A stretch of DNA of 58,090 nucleotides from assembly GCA_965603125.1 (NCBI GenBank), contig CBFDBU010000018.1, positions 1 through 58,090 of the forward strand, written 5' to 3'. This stretch comes from JAJRTA01 sp965603125. Its GTDB lineage: Bacteria > Zixibacteria > MSB-5A5 > GN15 > FEB-12. Below, in pieces: positions 8,498 through 19,979 of the stretch; the first letter of the stretch is position 1, and each line of letters opens with the position of its first letter. A program made the position numbers and the translations under genes. The notes under the pieces were generated by a model. It was not told the origin of the DNA, made no database searches, and saw only the letters and a program-made list of their open reading frames with translations.

Positions 8498-11455
8498 TTA
8501 CAAATTGCTTTTCAAACGCGCTAAGCGTTCTTTGGCATCTTCAACTGATTTCAAGCCTTCATCCGCGTCTTTCCAGATATCGAGGAAGGTCTCATACTGC
8601 TCGATCGCTTTGTCGGTCCAACCCGATTCTTCGTAGGCCATGGCCAGATAGTAATGGAGCTTCACCGATTCGATACACCATATGCGGCCCTTGCTGTAAC
8701 TCGAAAGGAGTTGTTCGAGCTCGTCCACCGCTTCACCCAGTTGGCCGTTATCCTGATGCGATCTGGCCAGCATGAAACGGGTTCCAAAGCCATACGGAGA
8801 ATCGCGGTCCAATAGTCCCTCCACCGCCCGGGCGAAATGCCGGATCGCCACGTCGTAGTTCCGCTTCGCCCGCTCGACACATCCGGCGCCGATCCAATAG
8901 AAGGCCATAAAGGTGGTATCGTTCTGTTCGATTGTGTTTTTCCACGCCGACAGCATCTCTTCAGCTTCCGCCAAGCGGCCGTTTTCAGCAAGCATCTGGA
9001 TGTAGCCATCCTGAAAGGGCACCACCGGGCCGCGGTTCTCGGCGTAGTCGTCCATCGCTTGTCGCATCGCCGTAAGGGCCTCATCAATCGCGCCGAGTTC
9101 GGCCTGAATCATGGCTACAAAGAGATGCTTGTCCCAACCCTCCGCTTTCTCTATCCGGTCGGCTGCGATACCCTGATCCAGGATAGCCAGCGCTTCGTCA
9201 AGCTTACCCTGGTGTACCTGGATCAGAGCCAGGTTCAGGCGTCCATTAGAGCGGGTCGATTTGCGAGGGCTCCCGATCATCTCCTCGTAGCATTTCTCGG
9301 CCTCTTCGTATCGCCTCTGGAAAACATACATGTGTCCCAGGCTCTCCCACGACGGGTAGAAATCCGGTTTTATCTCGATCGCCTTTCGGAACGACGCAAT
9401 CGCCTCATCGATTTTTCCGCCGGAGGCGTAGAGCTCTCCTCGAGAGTCGTAGGGATTGGCCTGGTCCGGCGCCAGCTCTATGTATTTGTTAATCGCCCAG
9501 ATCGATTTTTCGAAGTCGCCGATGTCGTTGTAGCTGTAGGCCAGTTGATTGTACACAGACTCGTACAGAGAATCCAGTTCTATGGCCTTAGTATAATACT
9601 GGATGGCAGAATCCGTTTGGCGCAAGCCATAACGGTATAAGTACCCAAGGTTGTGATGCGCTTCCTTGTCGTCGGGATAGCGTTTGACAATCTCCTTGAC
9701 CTTCTCAATGGCTGTCACCGGGTCAGCGTTGGTGAAGGCGTGAAATCCCTCAATCGTGAGTTTCTCTTTATGGCTCACGTTTTCGGAGAACCGTAGCGCC
9801 TTGGCCGCACTCTCCCGGCGCTCAGCCCCGCTCCTAAGTCCAGCCAACCGATAATAAGCCATGGCAAAGGTCGAATCCAGCTCAACAGCTTTTCTCAAGG
9901 CACGTTCGGCATCGGCGAAATAATGTTTGAACCCGAGTTCAACGCCTTCTATGTAATGGCGGTAGGCTTCGGGTGAATGGGTGGTCACATCGGCCACCGG
10001 ACGGTCCGGCTCGGTCAGGGCGTCCTCAGGCAGTGACAAGTCACTCTTTATCTCCACTGTCAGCTTATCCACCAGAGTGAAGATATCCTCACCCGGCTCG
10101 CCATTGATTCGTTGCGTCGCCACGGAAGTCCCCGAGGACACGTCTAACAGTTGTGCTGTAATGACTATTTGCGGATCGGTTCTGAGAATGCTTCCGTGCA
10201 GCATCCATTTGGCCTTAGCTTTCTTGGCGATCTGTGAGGCGACGCCGGGATCGATTTTCTTCTCTCCTTCATGTCCGAGAAGTTTCAGGATGTCATAGAG
10301 TCTCTGACTTGACACTACCTGTACGTAGCGTGACTCGGACAGATCGGTGATCAACAGGTTAGTAGCGATTTCTCCCAGCCTTCGGCCGTCCTGCGGGTCG
10401 GCCAAATTGTCGAAATACATGATGGCCAGACGGTTGCCGTCTGCCACGGCTTCCTGTGTGGGGCGCACTTCAAACTGCCACGGCTTCAGTATTAGCGCTG
10501 TCGTCGCGATGACGATCACCGCGGCTGGAATCAGTAACCTGGTGGTCTTACTGATTCGTGATTTTGGTGCGTGAGTCACGATCGACGTATCGGAGTCGCG
10601 CTCCAGTCGCTTCAGATCGCTTATCACCCCCGCCGCCGTTTGGTAGCGCAATTCGGTATCTTTCTCCAGAAGCTTCGACACGATATTCTGCAGCACATCC
10701 GGCACTTCCCTCTTGTATCGCGACAGTGGTTCGACGGCTTCGTTGAGCACGGCGTTCATGATGGCCGCCTCACTGTCGCGCTTGAATGGGTTATGTTTGG
10801 TGATTAGTTCATAGAGAACCACGCCGAGTGAGAACAGGTCACTGCGATGGTCAATCTCCTTGCCCTGCACCTGCTCCGGGGACATGTAGCCGATGGTGCC
10901 GAGAGTTGAGCCGGTTCTGGTTAGCTTGTTTGTCCCCGCTACTGTCGCCAGGCCAAAATCAAGCAGCTTGGCGCGGTCATCGGTGTCTATCACAATATTG
11001 GATGGTTTGATATCCCGGTGGATGACACCTGCCTGATGTGCCTTGTTTAATCCCTCGCAGATCTGGGCAGCCAGATTGATGGCCTGATTCAGGGTTAACT
11101 CTTTGCTTTTGATAACATCACGCAGCGACTGACCCTCCACGTGCTGCATTGCAAAAAACGGCCTGCCCTTGTATTCGCCCACCTCATAAATGGTAACAAT
11201 GTTCGGGTGGTCGAGCTTTGCTGCTGCTTGCGCTTCGCGGGTGAACCTCTTGCGACATTCTTCATCTTGAGAGAGATGAGGGGGCAGGAACTTGAGCGCG
11301 ACCTTGCGATTGAGCTTGGTGTCCTCCACCAGATACACCTCACCCATACCACCCGCACCGATCTTCTCGATGATCCGATAGTGCGAAACCATCGTGCCCT
11401 TGGTCAGGGCAACGAATGACTGTGTCCGATCATCATGTGACTCATCTACCGCCAT
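8498..11455 (-). CDS. Membrane Ser/Thr protein kinase with TPR repeats
   Basis: The 985-residue protein has an N-terminal Hanks-type kinase: glycine loop GAGGMGEV at 33-40, Lys55, HRDIKPSN at 146-153, DFG at 166-168 and SPE at 192-194. A single membrane helix follows at 306-323. Next is a segment resembling TolB-N/FlgO-like domains (LAIMYFDNLADPQDGRRLGE), and then many TPR units (for example EAHHNLGYLYRYG, SVYNQLAYSYNDIGD). This is the PknB-like kinase/TPR arrangement frequent in delta-proteobacterial and FCB genomes. The kinase is cytoplasmic and the TPRs extracytoplasmic. It leads a same-strand run with the two DUF3857 genes, which suggests it monitors or scaffolds an envelope process. Confidence 0.93.
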   Translation of the reverse strand: MAVDESHDDRTQSFVALTKGTMVSHYRIIEKIGAGGMGEVYLVEDTKLNRKVALKFLPPHLSQDEECRKRFTREAQAAAKLDHPNIVTIYEVGEYKGRPFFAMQHVEGQSLRDVIKSKELTLNQAINLAAQICEGLNKAHQAGVIHRDIKPSNIVIDTDDRAKLLDFGLATVAGTNKLTRTGSTLGTIGYMSPEQVQGKEIDHRSDLFSLGVVLYELITKHNPFKRDSEAAIMNAVLNEAVEPLSRYKREVPDVLQNIVSKLLEKDTELRYQTAAGVISDLKRLERDSDTSIVTHAPKSRISKTTRLLIPAAVIVIATTALILKPWQFEVRPTQEAVADGNRLAIMYFDNLADPQDGRRLGEIATNLLITDLSESRYVQVVSSQRLYDILKLLGHEGEKKIDPGVASQIAKKAKAKWMLHGSILRTDPQIVITAQLLDVSSGTSVATQRINGEPGEDIFTLVDKLTVEIKSDLSLPEDALTEPDRPVADVTTHSPEAYRHYIEGVELGFKHYFADAERALRKAVELDSTFAMAYYRLAGLRSGAERRESAAKALRFSENVSHKEKLTIEGFHAFTNADPVTAIEKVKEIVKRYPDDKEAHHNLGYLYRYGLRQTDSAIQYYTKAIELDSLYESVYNQLAYSYNDIGDFEKSIWAINKYIELAPDQANPYDSRGELYASGGKIDEAIASFRKAIEIKPDFYPSWESLGHMYVFQRRYEEAEKCYEEMIGSPRKSTRSNGRLNLALIQVHQGKLDEALAILDQGIAADRIEKAEGWDKHLFVAMIQAELGAIDEALTAMRQAMDDYAENRGPVVPFQDGYIQMLAENGRLAEAEEMLSAWKNTIEQNDTTFMAFYWIGAGCVERAKRNYDVAIRHFARAVEGLLDRDSPYGFGTRFMLARSHQDNGQLGEAVDELEQLLSSYSKGRIWCIESVKLHYYLAMAYEESGWTDKAIEQYETFLDIWKDADEGLKSVEDAKERLARLKSNL

Positions 11456-11479
11456 GACCAGGTTACCTCATTAGGCCGA

Positions 11480-12022
11480 TCACAATGCTTCCATTCCATT
11501 GATTGACCGAAAGATAGAGTTCGATTGTGCCCGATGCAACGTCAAAAAGGGAGTGCGGATTGCTGATAGCCTGTAACCGGATTTCGTCAGAAGGTTGTTG
11601 ATATGACCAGTCTGAAACCGCTCCCCGGGGCCTCGGCCCAAACCAATCAGGATTTTTCGAGGCGGTACTTGTTTCCAGCTATCGGCAGCGGGTAAGGCCA
11701 GACCAATCAACAACTCTATCGTGGCTCCGAGAGTGCCACCAACTAAAATCCCGGCTCCCCGATACTCCGAATAACCTTCGTTGAAGACATCGGTCGCCGC
11801 ATATGCACCGAGTATTCCACCGCAAACAACGCCGATAGTGATTCCCCACCCGATATTTTTGGCGCGGGTTTTTTCGGGGATTTCGAGTCGGCGAATGCCA
11901 CTAATAGGGATAGCCATCAGGCTCATGGAATCGATGGTGTGGAGAAAGAGAGTATCCCCTCTGACCGACGCGACCACACCCTCGGTCATTTCGAATTTGA
12001 TCTCGCCCCGCCTTACTCTCAT
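11480..12022 (-). CDS. Small glycine-rich membrane protein, possibly 5'-truncated
   Basis: The family name is not known to me. A beta-strand N-terminus (EGVVASVRGDTLFL, then IPISGIRRLEI) resembles domains that convert a property code to a small barrel. A glycine-rich hydrophobic pair follows at about residues 57-110 (GWGITIGVVCGGILGAY and GILVGGTLGATIELLIGLALP). The last 60 residues look irregular. In-frame similarity to the family style (LVGKSIRIATDSE) continues upstream of the ATG to about 12060, but no signal peptide or alternative start precedes a TGA at 12167-12169. The 5' end may therefore be damaged. It lies 24 bases before the kinase gene, on the same strand. Confidence 0.6.
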   Translation of the reverse strand: MRVRRGEIKFEMTEGVVASVRGDTLFLHTIDSMSLMAIPISGIRRLEIPEKTRAKNIGWGITIGVVCGGILGAYAATDVFNEGYSEYRGAGILVGGTLGATIELLIGLALPAADSWKQVPPRKILIGLGRGPGERFQTGHINNLLTKSGYRLSAIRTPFLTLHRAQSNSIFRSINGMEAL

Positions 12023-12134
12023 TTCGCTGTCTGTGGCTATCCGGATACTTTTCCCAACCAGCGAGTGTGGTTGGACCTCCGCCTCACTCTGATTCGCGGC
12101 ACGAGATCGGTCTTCAAAATGGGAAGGGGCGCAC

Positions 12135-12163
12135 TTGATCGGGAAGCCGCCACACCGTATCTT
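12135..12163 (+). promoter_or_regulatory. Candidate promoter of the lpxB operon
   Basis: TTGATC (12135-12140), a 17-base spacer and TATCTT (12158-12163) lie about 50 bases upstream of the first gene of the oxidoreductase-lpxB-waaA-lpxK-nadB-guaA run, in the gap between divergent genes. Each box matches the sigma70 consensus at four of six positions. Confidence 0.35.
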
Positions 12164-12213
12164 AATTCACTATGTGCACAAGGGCGGAAAAAACCTGTTG
12201 AGAGTAGGAGCCC

Positions 12214-13209
12214 GTGGGAAAAACAACAACTGCTGTGGTCGGTGTCGGCACTCTGGGGCGCCACCATCTACAGTGGTATTCGCAACTGCCTGACTCTGAC
12301 CTGGTCGGCCTCTACGACATTGACCGCGACAAGGCCGCCAGGTATGCTGCTGAGTATAATGTGACCGCTTTCGATTCGCTTGAGCAACTGGCCGAGCGGG
12401 CGGCTGCCGTCTCGATCGTGGTTCCGACGACGGCTCACTATGAGGTCGCATCTTATCTTATCGAGAAGGGCATCCATTGCCTGGTCGAAAAGCCGGTCAC
12501 TTCCACCTATGAAGATGCCCTCAGACTGGAAAAACATGCGACCGGCCGGGGAGTGAAACTCGCCGTGGGCCATATCGAGCGGTTCAATCCGGCCGTGCGG
12601 GCGCTGGCAGGTCTGGATATCCGGCCGTCGTTCATCGAAGCCCACCGCCTGGCGGCGTTTGATCCCCGCGGCACCGACGTGGCAGTCGTCCTGGACTTGA
12701 TGATCCACGATATCGACCTGGCGCTGATGTTCATTCGGTGGAATATCGTGAACATCCAGGCGTCGGCGGTGGCGGTTGTCTCCGACAAGCCGGATATCGC
12801 CAACGCCCGGCTGACTTTTGAAAACGGCGCCGTTGCCAATCTTACCGCCTCACGTATCTCGCTTCAGGCCATGCGCAAGCTTCGTATCTTTCAGAAGTCC
12901 GGTTATTATTCGCTTGACCTGGCCGCCAAGCAAGCCGATCTGTACCGCATGGCCGCTCCCGACGAACCATCGGAAGGGATGCGCTTGCCGCTGGGCAAAT
13001 CAGGTAAGGACATCATCTATCTGAAGAAGAGTGATGATGGTGAGGATATGCTCCGACTGGAACTGGCAGCGTTCCTGAAGGCCATATTCGACGACAGGCC
13101 AGTGGCGGTGTCCATCCGCGACGGGGCCGAGGCGCTGCGGGTGGCGCTGGAAATCGAGCGGATAGGCAGTGAGTCAGCATACAAGATGTTGGGGACAGGA
13201 CCGATCTGA
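12214..13209 (+). CDS. Gfo/Idh/MocA-family oxidoreductase, next to lpxB
   Basis: The 331-residue protein has an N-terminal Rossmann fold (VVGVGTLGRHHL at 8-19), the family EKP motif (CLVEKPVTSTYEDALRLE) around residues 91-108 and the C-terminal alpha/beta domain (GHIERFNPAVRAL). It is NAD(P)-dependent and acts on sugars or nucleotide sugars. Starting directly before lpxB, it recalls GnnA, which oxidises UDP-GlcNAc at C3 for 2,3-diamino lipid A, but no GnnB aminotransferase or lpxA is in the window, so this stays a suggestion. The start is a GTG with TAGGAG just upstream. Its TGA abuts the ATG of lpxB. Confidence 0.85.
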   Translation: MGKTTTAVVGVGTLGRHHLQWYSQLPDSDLVGLYDIDRDKAARYAAEYNVTAFDSLEQLAERAAAVSIVVPTTAHYEVASYLIEKGIHCLVEKPVTSTYEDALRLEKHATGRGVKLAVGHIERFNPAVRALAGLDIRPSFIEAHRLAAFDPRGTDVAVVLDLMIHDIDLALMFIRWNIVNIQASAVAVVSDKPDIANARLTFENGAVANLTASRISLQAMRKLRIFQKSGYYSLDLAAKQADLYRMAAPDEPSEGMRLPLGKSGKDIIYLKKSDDGEDMLRLELAAFLKAIFDDRPVAVSIRDGAEALRVALEIERIGSESAYKMLGTGPI

Positions 13210-14382
13210 ATGGCGCCGGCAGAGTTCTTCCTGAGCGCTGGGGATCCTTCCGGTGACAACGCCGCCGGTCGGCTGGTGACCGAACTTCGAAGGCTCCATC
13301 CAGGTCTGTCCCTTTTCGGTCTGGGGGGGCCGAAACTCAAACAACTGGGCCAGCGGCAACTCGCCGACGGGGGCGATCTGGCCGTGCTGGGATTCTGGGA
13401 GGTGGCCCTGCGGTTCCGATTTTTCCGGAAGCTGCTCCGGCGAACCGTAGATGAGATTCGTTCGCACCGCCCGGCTTGCCTGATCCTGGTTGACTATCCC
13501 GGCTTCAACCTGCGACTTGCCAGGCAAGTGAGAGACCTGGGTATTCCGATCGTGTATTATATCTCTCCACAGGTCTGGGCGTGGGGCGGAAAGCGGCTCG
13601 ACGAGATAAAAGAGTCCGTGTCCCTCATGCTGTCGATCCTGCCGTTTGAAAAGGAGATGTATCAACGGAGCCGTGTCAACAGCCGGTTTGTCGGACACTA
13701 CCTGCTGGAAGATATCCCCTCCGATTACATCGCCTCGCCACCGCCGCTGGAAGGCACGCTGGCTCTGCTTCCGGGGTCGCGGCCCCAGGAAATTGAGCGA
13801 ATGCTGCTCCCCATGCTTGAAGCCGCTGCTGTGCTGCATGAGCGGTACGGTGTGCGTTCGGTGGTGGCGGCGGTCAAGGGCGCTTTCGATTACGAAAGGC
13901 ACACCGGGCGCTTCAAGACGCACGGTGTCTCGGTCGCCTACGACAACCCACGCAAGACTGTTTTCGACAGCAGCCTCGTGTTGTGTTCGTCGGGAACGGC
14001 CACGCTGGAAACAGGGATAATCGGTCGCCCGATGGTGGTGGTGTACAAGACCGGCTTTGTCACCTATCAGATTGCCCGCCGCCTGATAAAGGTTGACAAG
14101 ATCGCCCTGGTCAACCTGGTTCTCGGTGAGAAGTGCGTGCCGGAACTGATACAGCGTGCAGCCACGCCGAGACGTATGGTGGGTGAACTTGAGAAGCTCT
14201 GGACCGACGAAACATGCTACGAGTCTGTCCGGGGAAAGCTGAACCGGTTGCCGCAGTTGCTTGGCGGCGAAGGAGCTTCGGCGCGGGCCGCCGGTCATAT
14301 CGCGGGATTCGTGGGGCCTGAAGGGGCCGGGAGTAGTCGCGAGCAGGGCAGTCGGGGTGAAAAACCGCCCGACTCAGGTTGA
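13210..14382 (+). CDS. lpxB: Lipid-A-disaccharide synthase
   Basis: The 390-residue protein matches GT19 LpxB. The N-terminal motif is SAGDPSGDNAAGRLV (residues 9-23), the central motif is YYISPQVWAWGGKR, and the nucleotide-binding motif is SSGTATLETGIIGRPMVVVYK, in its usual place about two thirds along. LpxB condenses UDP-2,3-diacylglucosamine with lipid X to give tetraacyl-disaccharide-1-phosphate at the inner face of the cytoplasmic membrane. Length and order fit the family. The ATG follows the preceding stop without a gap and waaA begins six bases after the stop, so the lipid A genes are one transcript. The last 20 or so residues are polar and poorly conserved. Confidence 0.96.
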   Translation: MAPAEFFLSAGDPSGDNAAGRLVTELRRLHPGLSLFGLGGPKLKQLGQRQLADGGDLAVLGFWEVALRFRFFRKLLRRTVDEIRSHRPACLILVDYPGFNLRLARQVRDLGIPIVYYISPQVWAWGGKRLDEIKESVSLMLSILPFEKEMYQRSRVNSRFVGHYLLEDIPSDYIASPPPLEGTLALLPGSRPQEIERMLLPMLEAAAVLHERYGVRSVVAAVKGAFDYERHTGRFKTHGVSVAYDNPRKTVFDSSLVLCSSGTATLETGIIGRPMVVVYKTGFVTYQIARRLIKVDKIALVNLVLGEKCVPELIQRAATPRRMVGELEKLWTDETCYESVRGKLNRLPQLLGGEGASARAAGHIAGFVGPEGAGSSREQGSRGEKPPDSG

Positions 14383-14388
14383 CATCAC

Positions 14389-15675
14389 ATGACGCTAATC
14401 GTGTACAAGATAGTCTCATTTGTCATCTTCTGTTGCCTTTACCCTTTTGGGCGCTTCAGGGCGGCTCGCGGCAGCAGACTATGGCGGGGTCGGCTGGGCC
14501 TGATCGACAAGGTCGGCCCCGTGAGCGTGTGGATCCACGCTTCGTCGGTCGGCGAAGTCCGTGTGATCAGTTACATGATCGACTACCTGAAACGGGCGAA
14601 TCCATCGCTGAGGATTCATGTCTCCGTCATGACCCCCGCGGGATACGAGACGGCCGCGGCGCAATTGGGCGACGTCGTAAGCATAACATACTTCCCGATC
14701 GACTCCGCCCACGTTGTCAGGCGGACTCTTGATATGATTCAACCGCGATTGATCGTCATCGCTGAAACCGAAATCTGGCCGAACCTGATCTGTGAAGCCG
14801 GAAGAAGACGCCTTCCCCTGATCCTGATAAACGGCCGCATGTCCGAAAAGGCGTTCGGGCGATACCGTATCTTTCGGACCTCTCTGGGTCGCCTGCTTGG
14901 CCGGTACGACCGGTTTTTCGTCAAGACCCACGCCGATGCCGACCGCTACCGGTTCTTCGGCATTCCTCCGGCACGCTGCGAGGTAGCCGGCGATATGAAG
15001 TTCGACGCTCCCCTGCCGGAACGCTCCCAGGAGAGGGTTCGTGAAATCCGCCGTCGGGCCGGGTTTGGGGTGGATGATTTTTTCATGGTGGCCGGTTCCA
15101 CCCGGAACGGCGAAGAGGCGATGATGCTGGACCTCCTGCAGGCCATGAGTGCCAGGGACGATAAGTTCAGACTCATCATCGCGCCGCGCCATGTCGAACG
15201 GGCGGGCGAGATCGGCGCCCTGCTGAAGGACCGTAATGTATGCTTCGCACTTTTCGAGCAGCGCTCCAGAGCCGACAAGGGAGACATTGTCTCCTGCGTC
15301 CTGGTCGATCGGGTCGGCCTGCTGAACGATCTCTATCTTGCGGCAGATATCGCTTTCGTCGGGGGAACGCTGGTTGATGTCGGCGGTCACAACCTTCTCG
15401 AGCCGGTCTGGGCGGGCACCCCGGTTCTCTTTGGCCCTCATCTCGACAACGTAAACGAGGCGGCGGACTACATACTGAGCCACAATTATGGAGCCAGGGT
15501 TCAATCCGCGGACGAGTTGACAGCGCTGGTAGAAAAAGCCTGCTCAGGGAAGACTGCCTTTGCGATCAAAACCGAGACTGACCTGGCCGGTTCGGCTACA
15601 GCGAGGGCCGGCGCCTATATTCTGGAAAAACTGACCAATGTTAGAACGGATCTGGAAAAAGATCATCAGGCGTAA
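14389..15675 (+). CDS. waaA: 3-deoxy-D-manno-octulosonic acid transferase
   Basis: The 428-residue GT30 protein has an N-terminal membrane-associated segment (residues 4-20), the acceptor-side motif IHASSVGEVRV and the donor-side signature VIAETEIWPNLI. The C-terminal GT-B half ends with HNLLEPVWAGTPVLFGP. The enzyme transfers Kdo from CMP-Kdo to the lipid A precursor. Whether it adds one or more residues cannot be told from sequence. Its last 38 bases overlap the start of lpxK in another frame, which implies coupling. In the usual gene order it acts right after LpxK. Confidence 0.95.
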   Translation: MTLIVYKIVSFVIFCCLYPFGRFRAARGSRLWRGRLGLIDKVGPVSVWIHASSVGEVRVISYMIDYLKRANPSLRIHVSVMTPAGYETAAAQLGDVVSITYFPIDSAHVVRRTLDMIQPRLIVIAETEIWPNLICEAGRRRLPLILINGRMSEKAFGRYRIFRTSLGRLLGRYDRFFVKTHADADRYRFFGIPPARCEVAGDMKFDAPLPERSQERVREIRRRAGFGVDDFFMVAGSTRNGEEAMMLDLLQAMSARDDKFRLIIAPRHVERAGEIGALLKDRNVCFALFEQRSRADKGDIVSCVLVDRVGLLNDLYLAADIAFVGGTLVDVGGHNLLEPVWAGTPVLFGPHLDNVNEAADYILSHNYGARVQSADELTALVEKACSGKTAFAIKTETDLAGSATARAGAYILEKLTNVRTDLEKDHQA

Positions 15676-16723
15676 GGCCTTCTCACCGTGGGCCATACCG
15701 GCGCTGGGTCTGTGGCTCTGTTCGGTCGTTTACCGTCTGCTTTTCCGATTTAAGAAAGCAGCCGTGAGGGCCGACGTGAAGGTGGACATCCCGGTGGTGT
15801 GTGTCGGCAACATCACTGTCGGCGGGACGGGCAAAACCACAATGGTGGAATTCCTCACCCGGTTTCTCATGAAAGAAGGACTGCGGGTGGGGATTGTCTC
15901 CTCCGGCTACGGGCGAAGCGGCGAACGCTCGTTTGTTGAACCCGGCTACCGCGTCCAGAAAATGCCGGTGGCACAGACCGGCGATGAGGTGAAGCTTCTC
16001 GCCAACCTGTTGCCGGAGGCCTTCTTTTCAGTGGACAGGGTGAAGGCCAGAGCGGCTGTGAACTTGGCGGTGGCCGGTGTTGTCGATCTTATGCTGGTTG
16101 ATGATGGTTTCCAGCATTTCAGATTGGCTCGCGACCTTGACATTGTGACTTTCGATGCGGCCATCGACAGAAGACTGCTCCGGTCGTTTCCCGCCGGACT
16201 CCTGCGCGAGCCGATGTCCTCGCTGCGGCGTGCCGATGTGGTTATCGCCACCCGCTCGAACTTTGCAGAAGACTTGGGAGTGCTCAAGAAAGAACTGCAG
16301 TCCCTGAGCCCCCGGGCGCAGCTTTACTGCTCGCAGTTCCTTATCGCGGAACTGCGGGGGCGCGATCGACGCTTGCCGCTTAAATATCTTGAGGACAAGT
16401 CGGTGTTTCTCTTCGCCGGGGTGGGCAATTTCAAGCCCCTGCGCCGGCAGGTAGCGGCCCGGTGCGCCGATCTGGATGACGCCCTGGAACTGTCGGACCA
16501 CCAGGTATACGACGAGCGGCTCCTGAACCGCATCAAAACGGACGCCGATCGTCATGACTCCGATGTCATCATCACCACCGGCAAGGACTGGGTGAAGTTG
16601 CCGGACTTTGCCTTCGGTCGGGAAATATATTATCTTGCGCAGTCAACTGACCTCGATCCGGGAGAAGAGAAACTGGTCGAATACCTGATTGACAGACTTG
16701 ATCTGAGAAAGCGGGAGAGTTGA
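15638..16723 (+). CDS. lpxK: Tetraacyldisaccharide 4'-kinase
   Basis: The 361-residue protein has a short N-terminal amphipathic or membrane segment (WAIPALGLWLCSVVYRLLF), followed by the Walker A loop GNITVGGTGKTTMVEF at about 52-67. The LpxK-typical MLVDDGFQHFRLARDLDIV then follows. It phosphorylates the 4' position of the lipid A disaccharide at the inner membrane. The gene starts inside waaA and its stop overlaps the ATG of nadB (TGATG), so it is embedded in the operon. The length is slightly above the Escherichia coli enzyme. Confidence 0.94.
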   Translation: MLERIWKKIIRRKAFSPWAIPALGLWLCSVVYRLLFRFKKAAVRADVKVDIPVVCVGNITVGGTGKTTMVEFLTRFLMKEGLRVGIVSSGYGRSGERSFVEPGYRVQKMPVAQTGDEVKLLANLLPEAFFSVDRVKARAAVNLAVAGVVDLMLVDDGFQHFRLARDLDIVTFDAAIDRRLLRSFPAGLLREPMSSLRRADVVIATRSNFAEDLGVLKKELQSLSPRAQLYCSQFLIAELRGRDRRLPLKYLEDKSVFLFAGVGNFKPLRRQVAARCADLDDALELSDHQVYDERLLNRIKTDADRHDSDVIITTGKDWVKLPDFAFGREIYYLAQSTDLDPGEEKLVEYLIDRLDLRKRES

Positions 16724-18316
16724 TGGAGCGGCGCTACGACGTTCTGGTCATCGGCAGCGGCATCGCCGGGCTCTTCTACGCTCTTAAGATGTCCGAGTTG
16801 AATCCGCGCGCCCGGGTGGCCATTGTTACCAAGAAGGGAGAGCGGGACTCCAACACCAACCGAGCCCAGGGGGGCATCGCCGCCGTCTTGAAAGGCACCG
16901 ACAGTTTCGAGACGCACATCAAAGACACGCTGGCCGCAGGCGCAGGGCTTTGCCACCGGGACGTTGTCGAGCGGGTAATCGAGTTCGGCCCGGCGCTGAT
17001 AGAGGAATTGAAAGCCTATGGCGTCAGATTCACCGAGAAGGACGGCCACTATCATCTGGGTCGCGAAGGCGGTCACTCGGAGTCGCGAGTGGTGCACGCC
17101 AAGGATTTCACCGGTCGCGAACTGGAACGGGCGCTGCTGGCAGCCTGCCGGCAAGCAAAAGACCGCATCGACATCCTGCGCGACCACCTGGCGCTCGAAC
17201 TGATAACCTACCAGGACGGCGGGCGGCAGGCCTGCGGCGGTGCTTTCGTGTTCTCGGAAGAAGGGCGCACTTTTGAGTTCTTCTACGCCCCGGTGACGAT
17301 GCTGGCCACGGGCGGACTCGGCCAGGTCTATTACCATACCACCAATCCCAAAATCGCCACCGGGGACGGAGTGGCGCTGGCCTACCGGGCCGGCGTAACG
17401 GTGGCGAATCTGGAGTTTGTGCAGTTTCATCCGACCGCGCTATACAGTCCCGGACGCTGGCCGTTTCTGATATCAGAGGCGGTGCGGGGCGAGGGAGGGC
17501 GGTTGATGTCGATTGACGGACGCTACTTAATGGAAGAGGCTCATCCCCTCAAGGATCTCGCTCCCCGTGACATAGTCGCCCGGGCCATCGACAAAGAGAT
17601 GAAGGAGACCGGGGAGGAGTTTGTCTTTCTCGACGTCAGCCATCTCGAGGCCGAGTTCATCAAGGGCCGGTTCCCCAACATCTACAGCCAGTGCCTCAAG
17701 CGTGGCTTTGACATGACCGAACGACCTATCCCGGTAGTACCCTCGGCCCACTATTCGTGCGGCGGCGTGGTGTCCAACATTGGTGGTGAAACCGAACTGC
17801 CCGGCCTTTATACGGCCGGCGAAGTAGCCATGACCGGTATGCACGGAGCCAACCGCCTAGCCTCGAACTCCCTGCTGGAAGCGGTGGCTATGGCCAGGTT
17901 CGCTGCCGCCAGTTCTACCGATTATCTCAAACGGGTGCACTTTCCCAGCGCCGTGCCGATCGACAATGCGCCGTATTCCTCGCTGCATCAGCCCCGGCAG
18001 AAGATTCTCATTGCCCACGACCTTCGTCAACTCAAGCGCGTGATGTCCGACTTTGTGGGCATTGTGCGAACCGTCGATCATCTCAAGTTGGCTTGGCGGA
18101 AGATTCGCCAGATCAAGGAAGGCATCGAACAGTACTACCTAGCCACCCCAGCCACCTACGCGGTGGTGGAGTTGCGAAACATGGCCACCATCGCCGAACT
18201 GATTGTTGAGTCCGCCCTGCGGCGGTTGGAATCGCGCGGGCTGCACTGTCTACAGGACTACCCCGGCACAAGCGACAAGTATCTCAAGGACACCCTGATT
18301 GAAGGAAAACAACGCG

Positions 18317-18327
<11 letters not shown>
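16723..18327 (+). CDS. nadB: L-aspartate oxidase
   Basis: A 534-residue flavoprotein with the dinucleotide-binding motif VIGSGIAGLFYALKMSE at the N-terminus, the succinate-dehydrogenase/aspartate-oxidase signature TNRAQGGIAAVLKGTDS, and HPTALYSPGRWPFLISEAVRGEGG (read as two parts: HPTALYSPGR and EAVRGEGG). It oxidises aspartate to iminoaspartate for quinolinate and NAD synthesis. NadA and NadC are not in the window. The ATG at 16723 overlaps the lpxK stop. A TTG three bases earlier is possible but unlikely. Fumarate-reductase flavoproteins are the alternative family, but a soluble gene without an iron-sulfur partner and with this motif favours NadB. Confidence 0.93.
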
Positions 18328-19870
<1,543 letters not shown>

Positions 19871-19979
19871 GACACCGGCCCCATCCCCCCGTGAGAAAGA
19901 CCGCCGCTCCGTTGTCAGGAGCATCCGGCGGTGCCTCGCCGATGGCTGCGGGGGATAGGCGAACAACTCCGGTTGCACT

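Noticed and set aside
13174..14298. Long open frame antisense to lpxB (about 374 codons)
   Set aside because: It lies wholly over lpxB, has no motif, no start signal and a composition that is a mirror of a GC-rich coding strand.
14479..15504. Long open frame antisense to waaA
   Set aside because: Same reason: mirror frame of a GC-rich gene, without domain or start signal.
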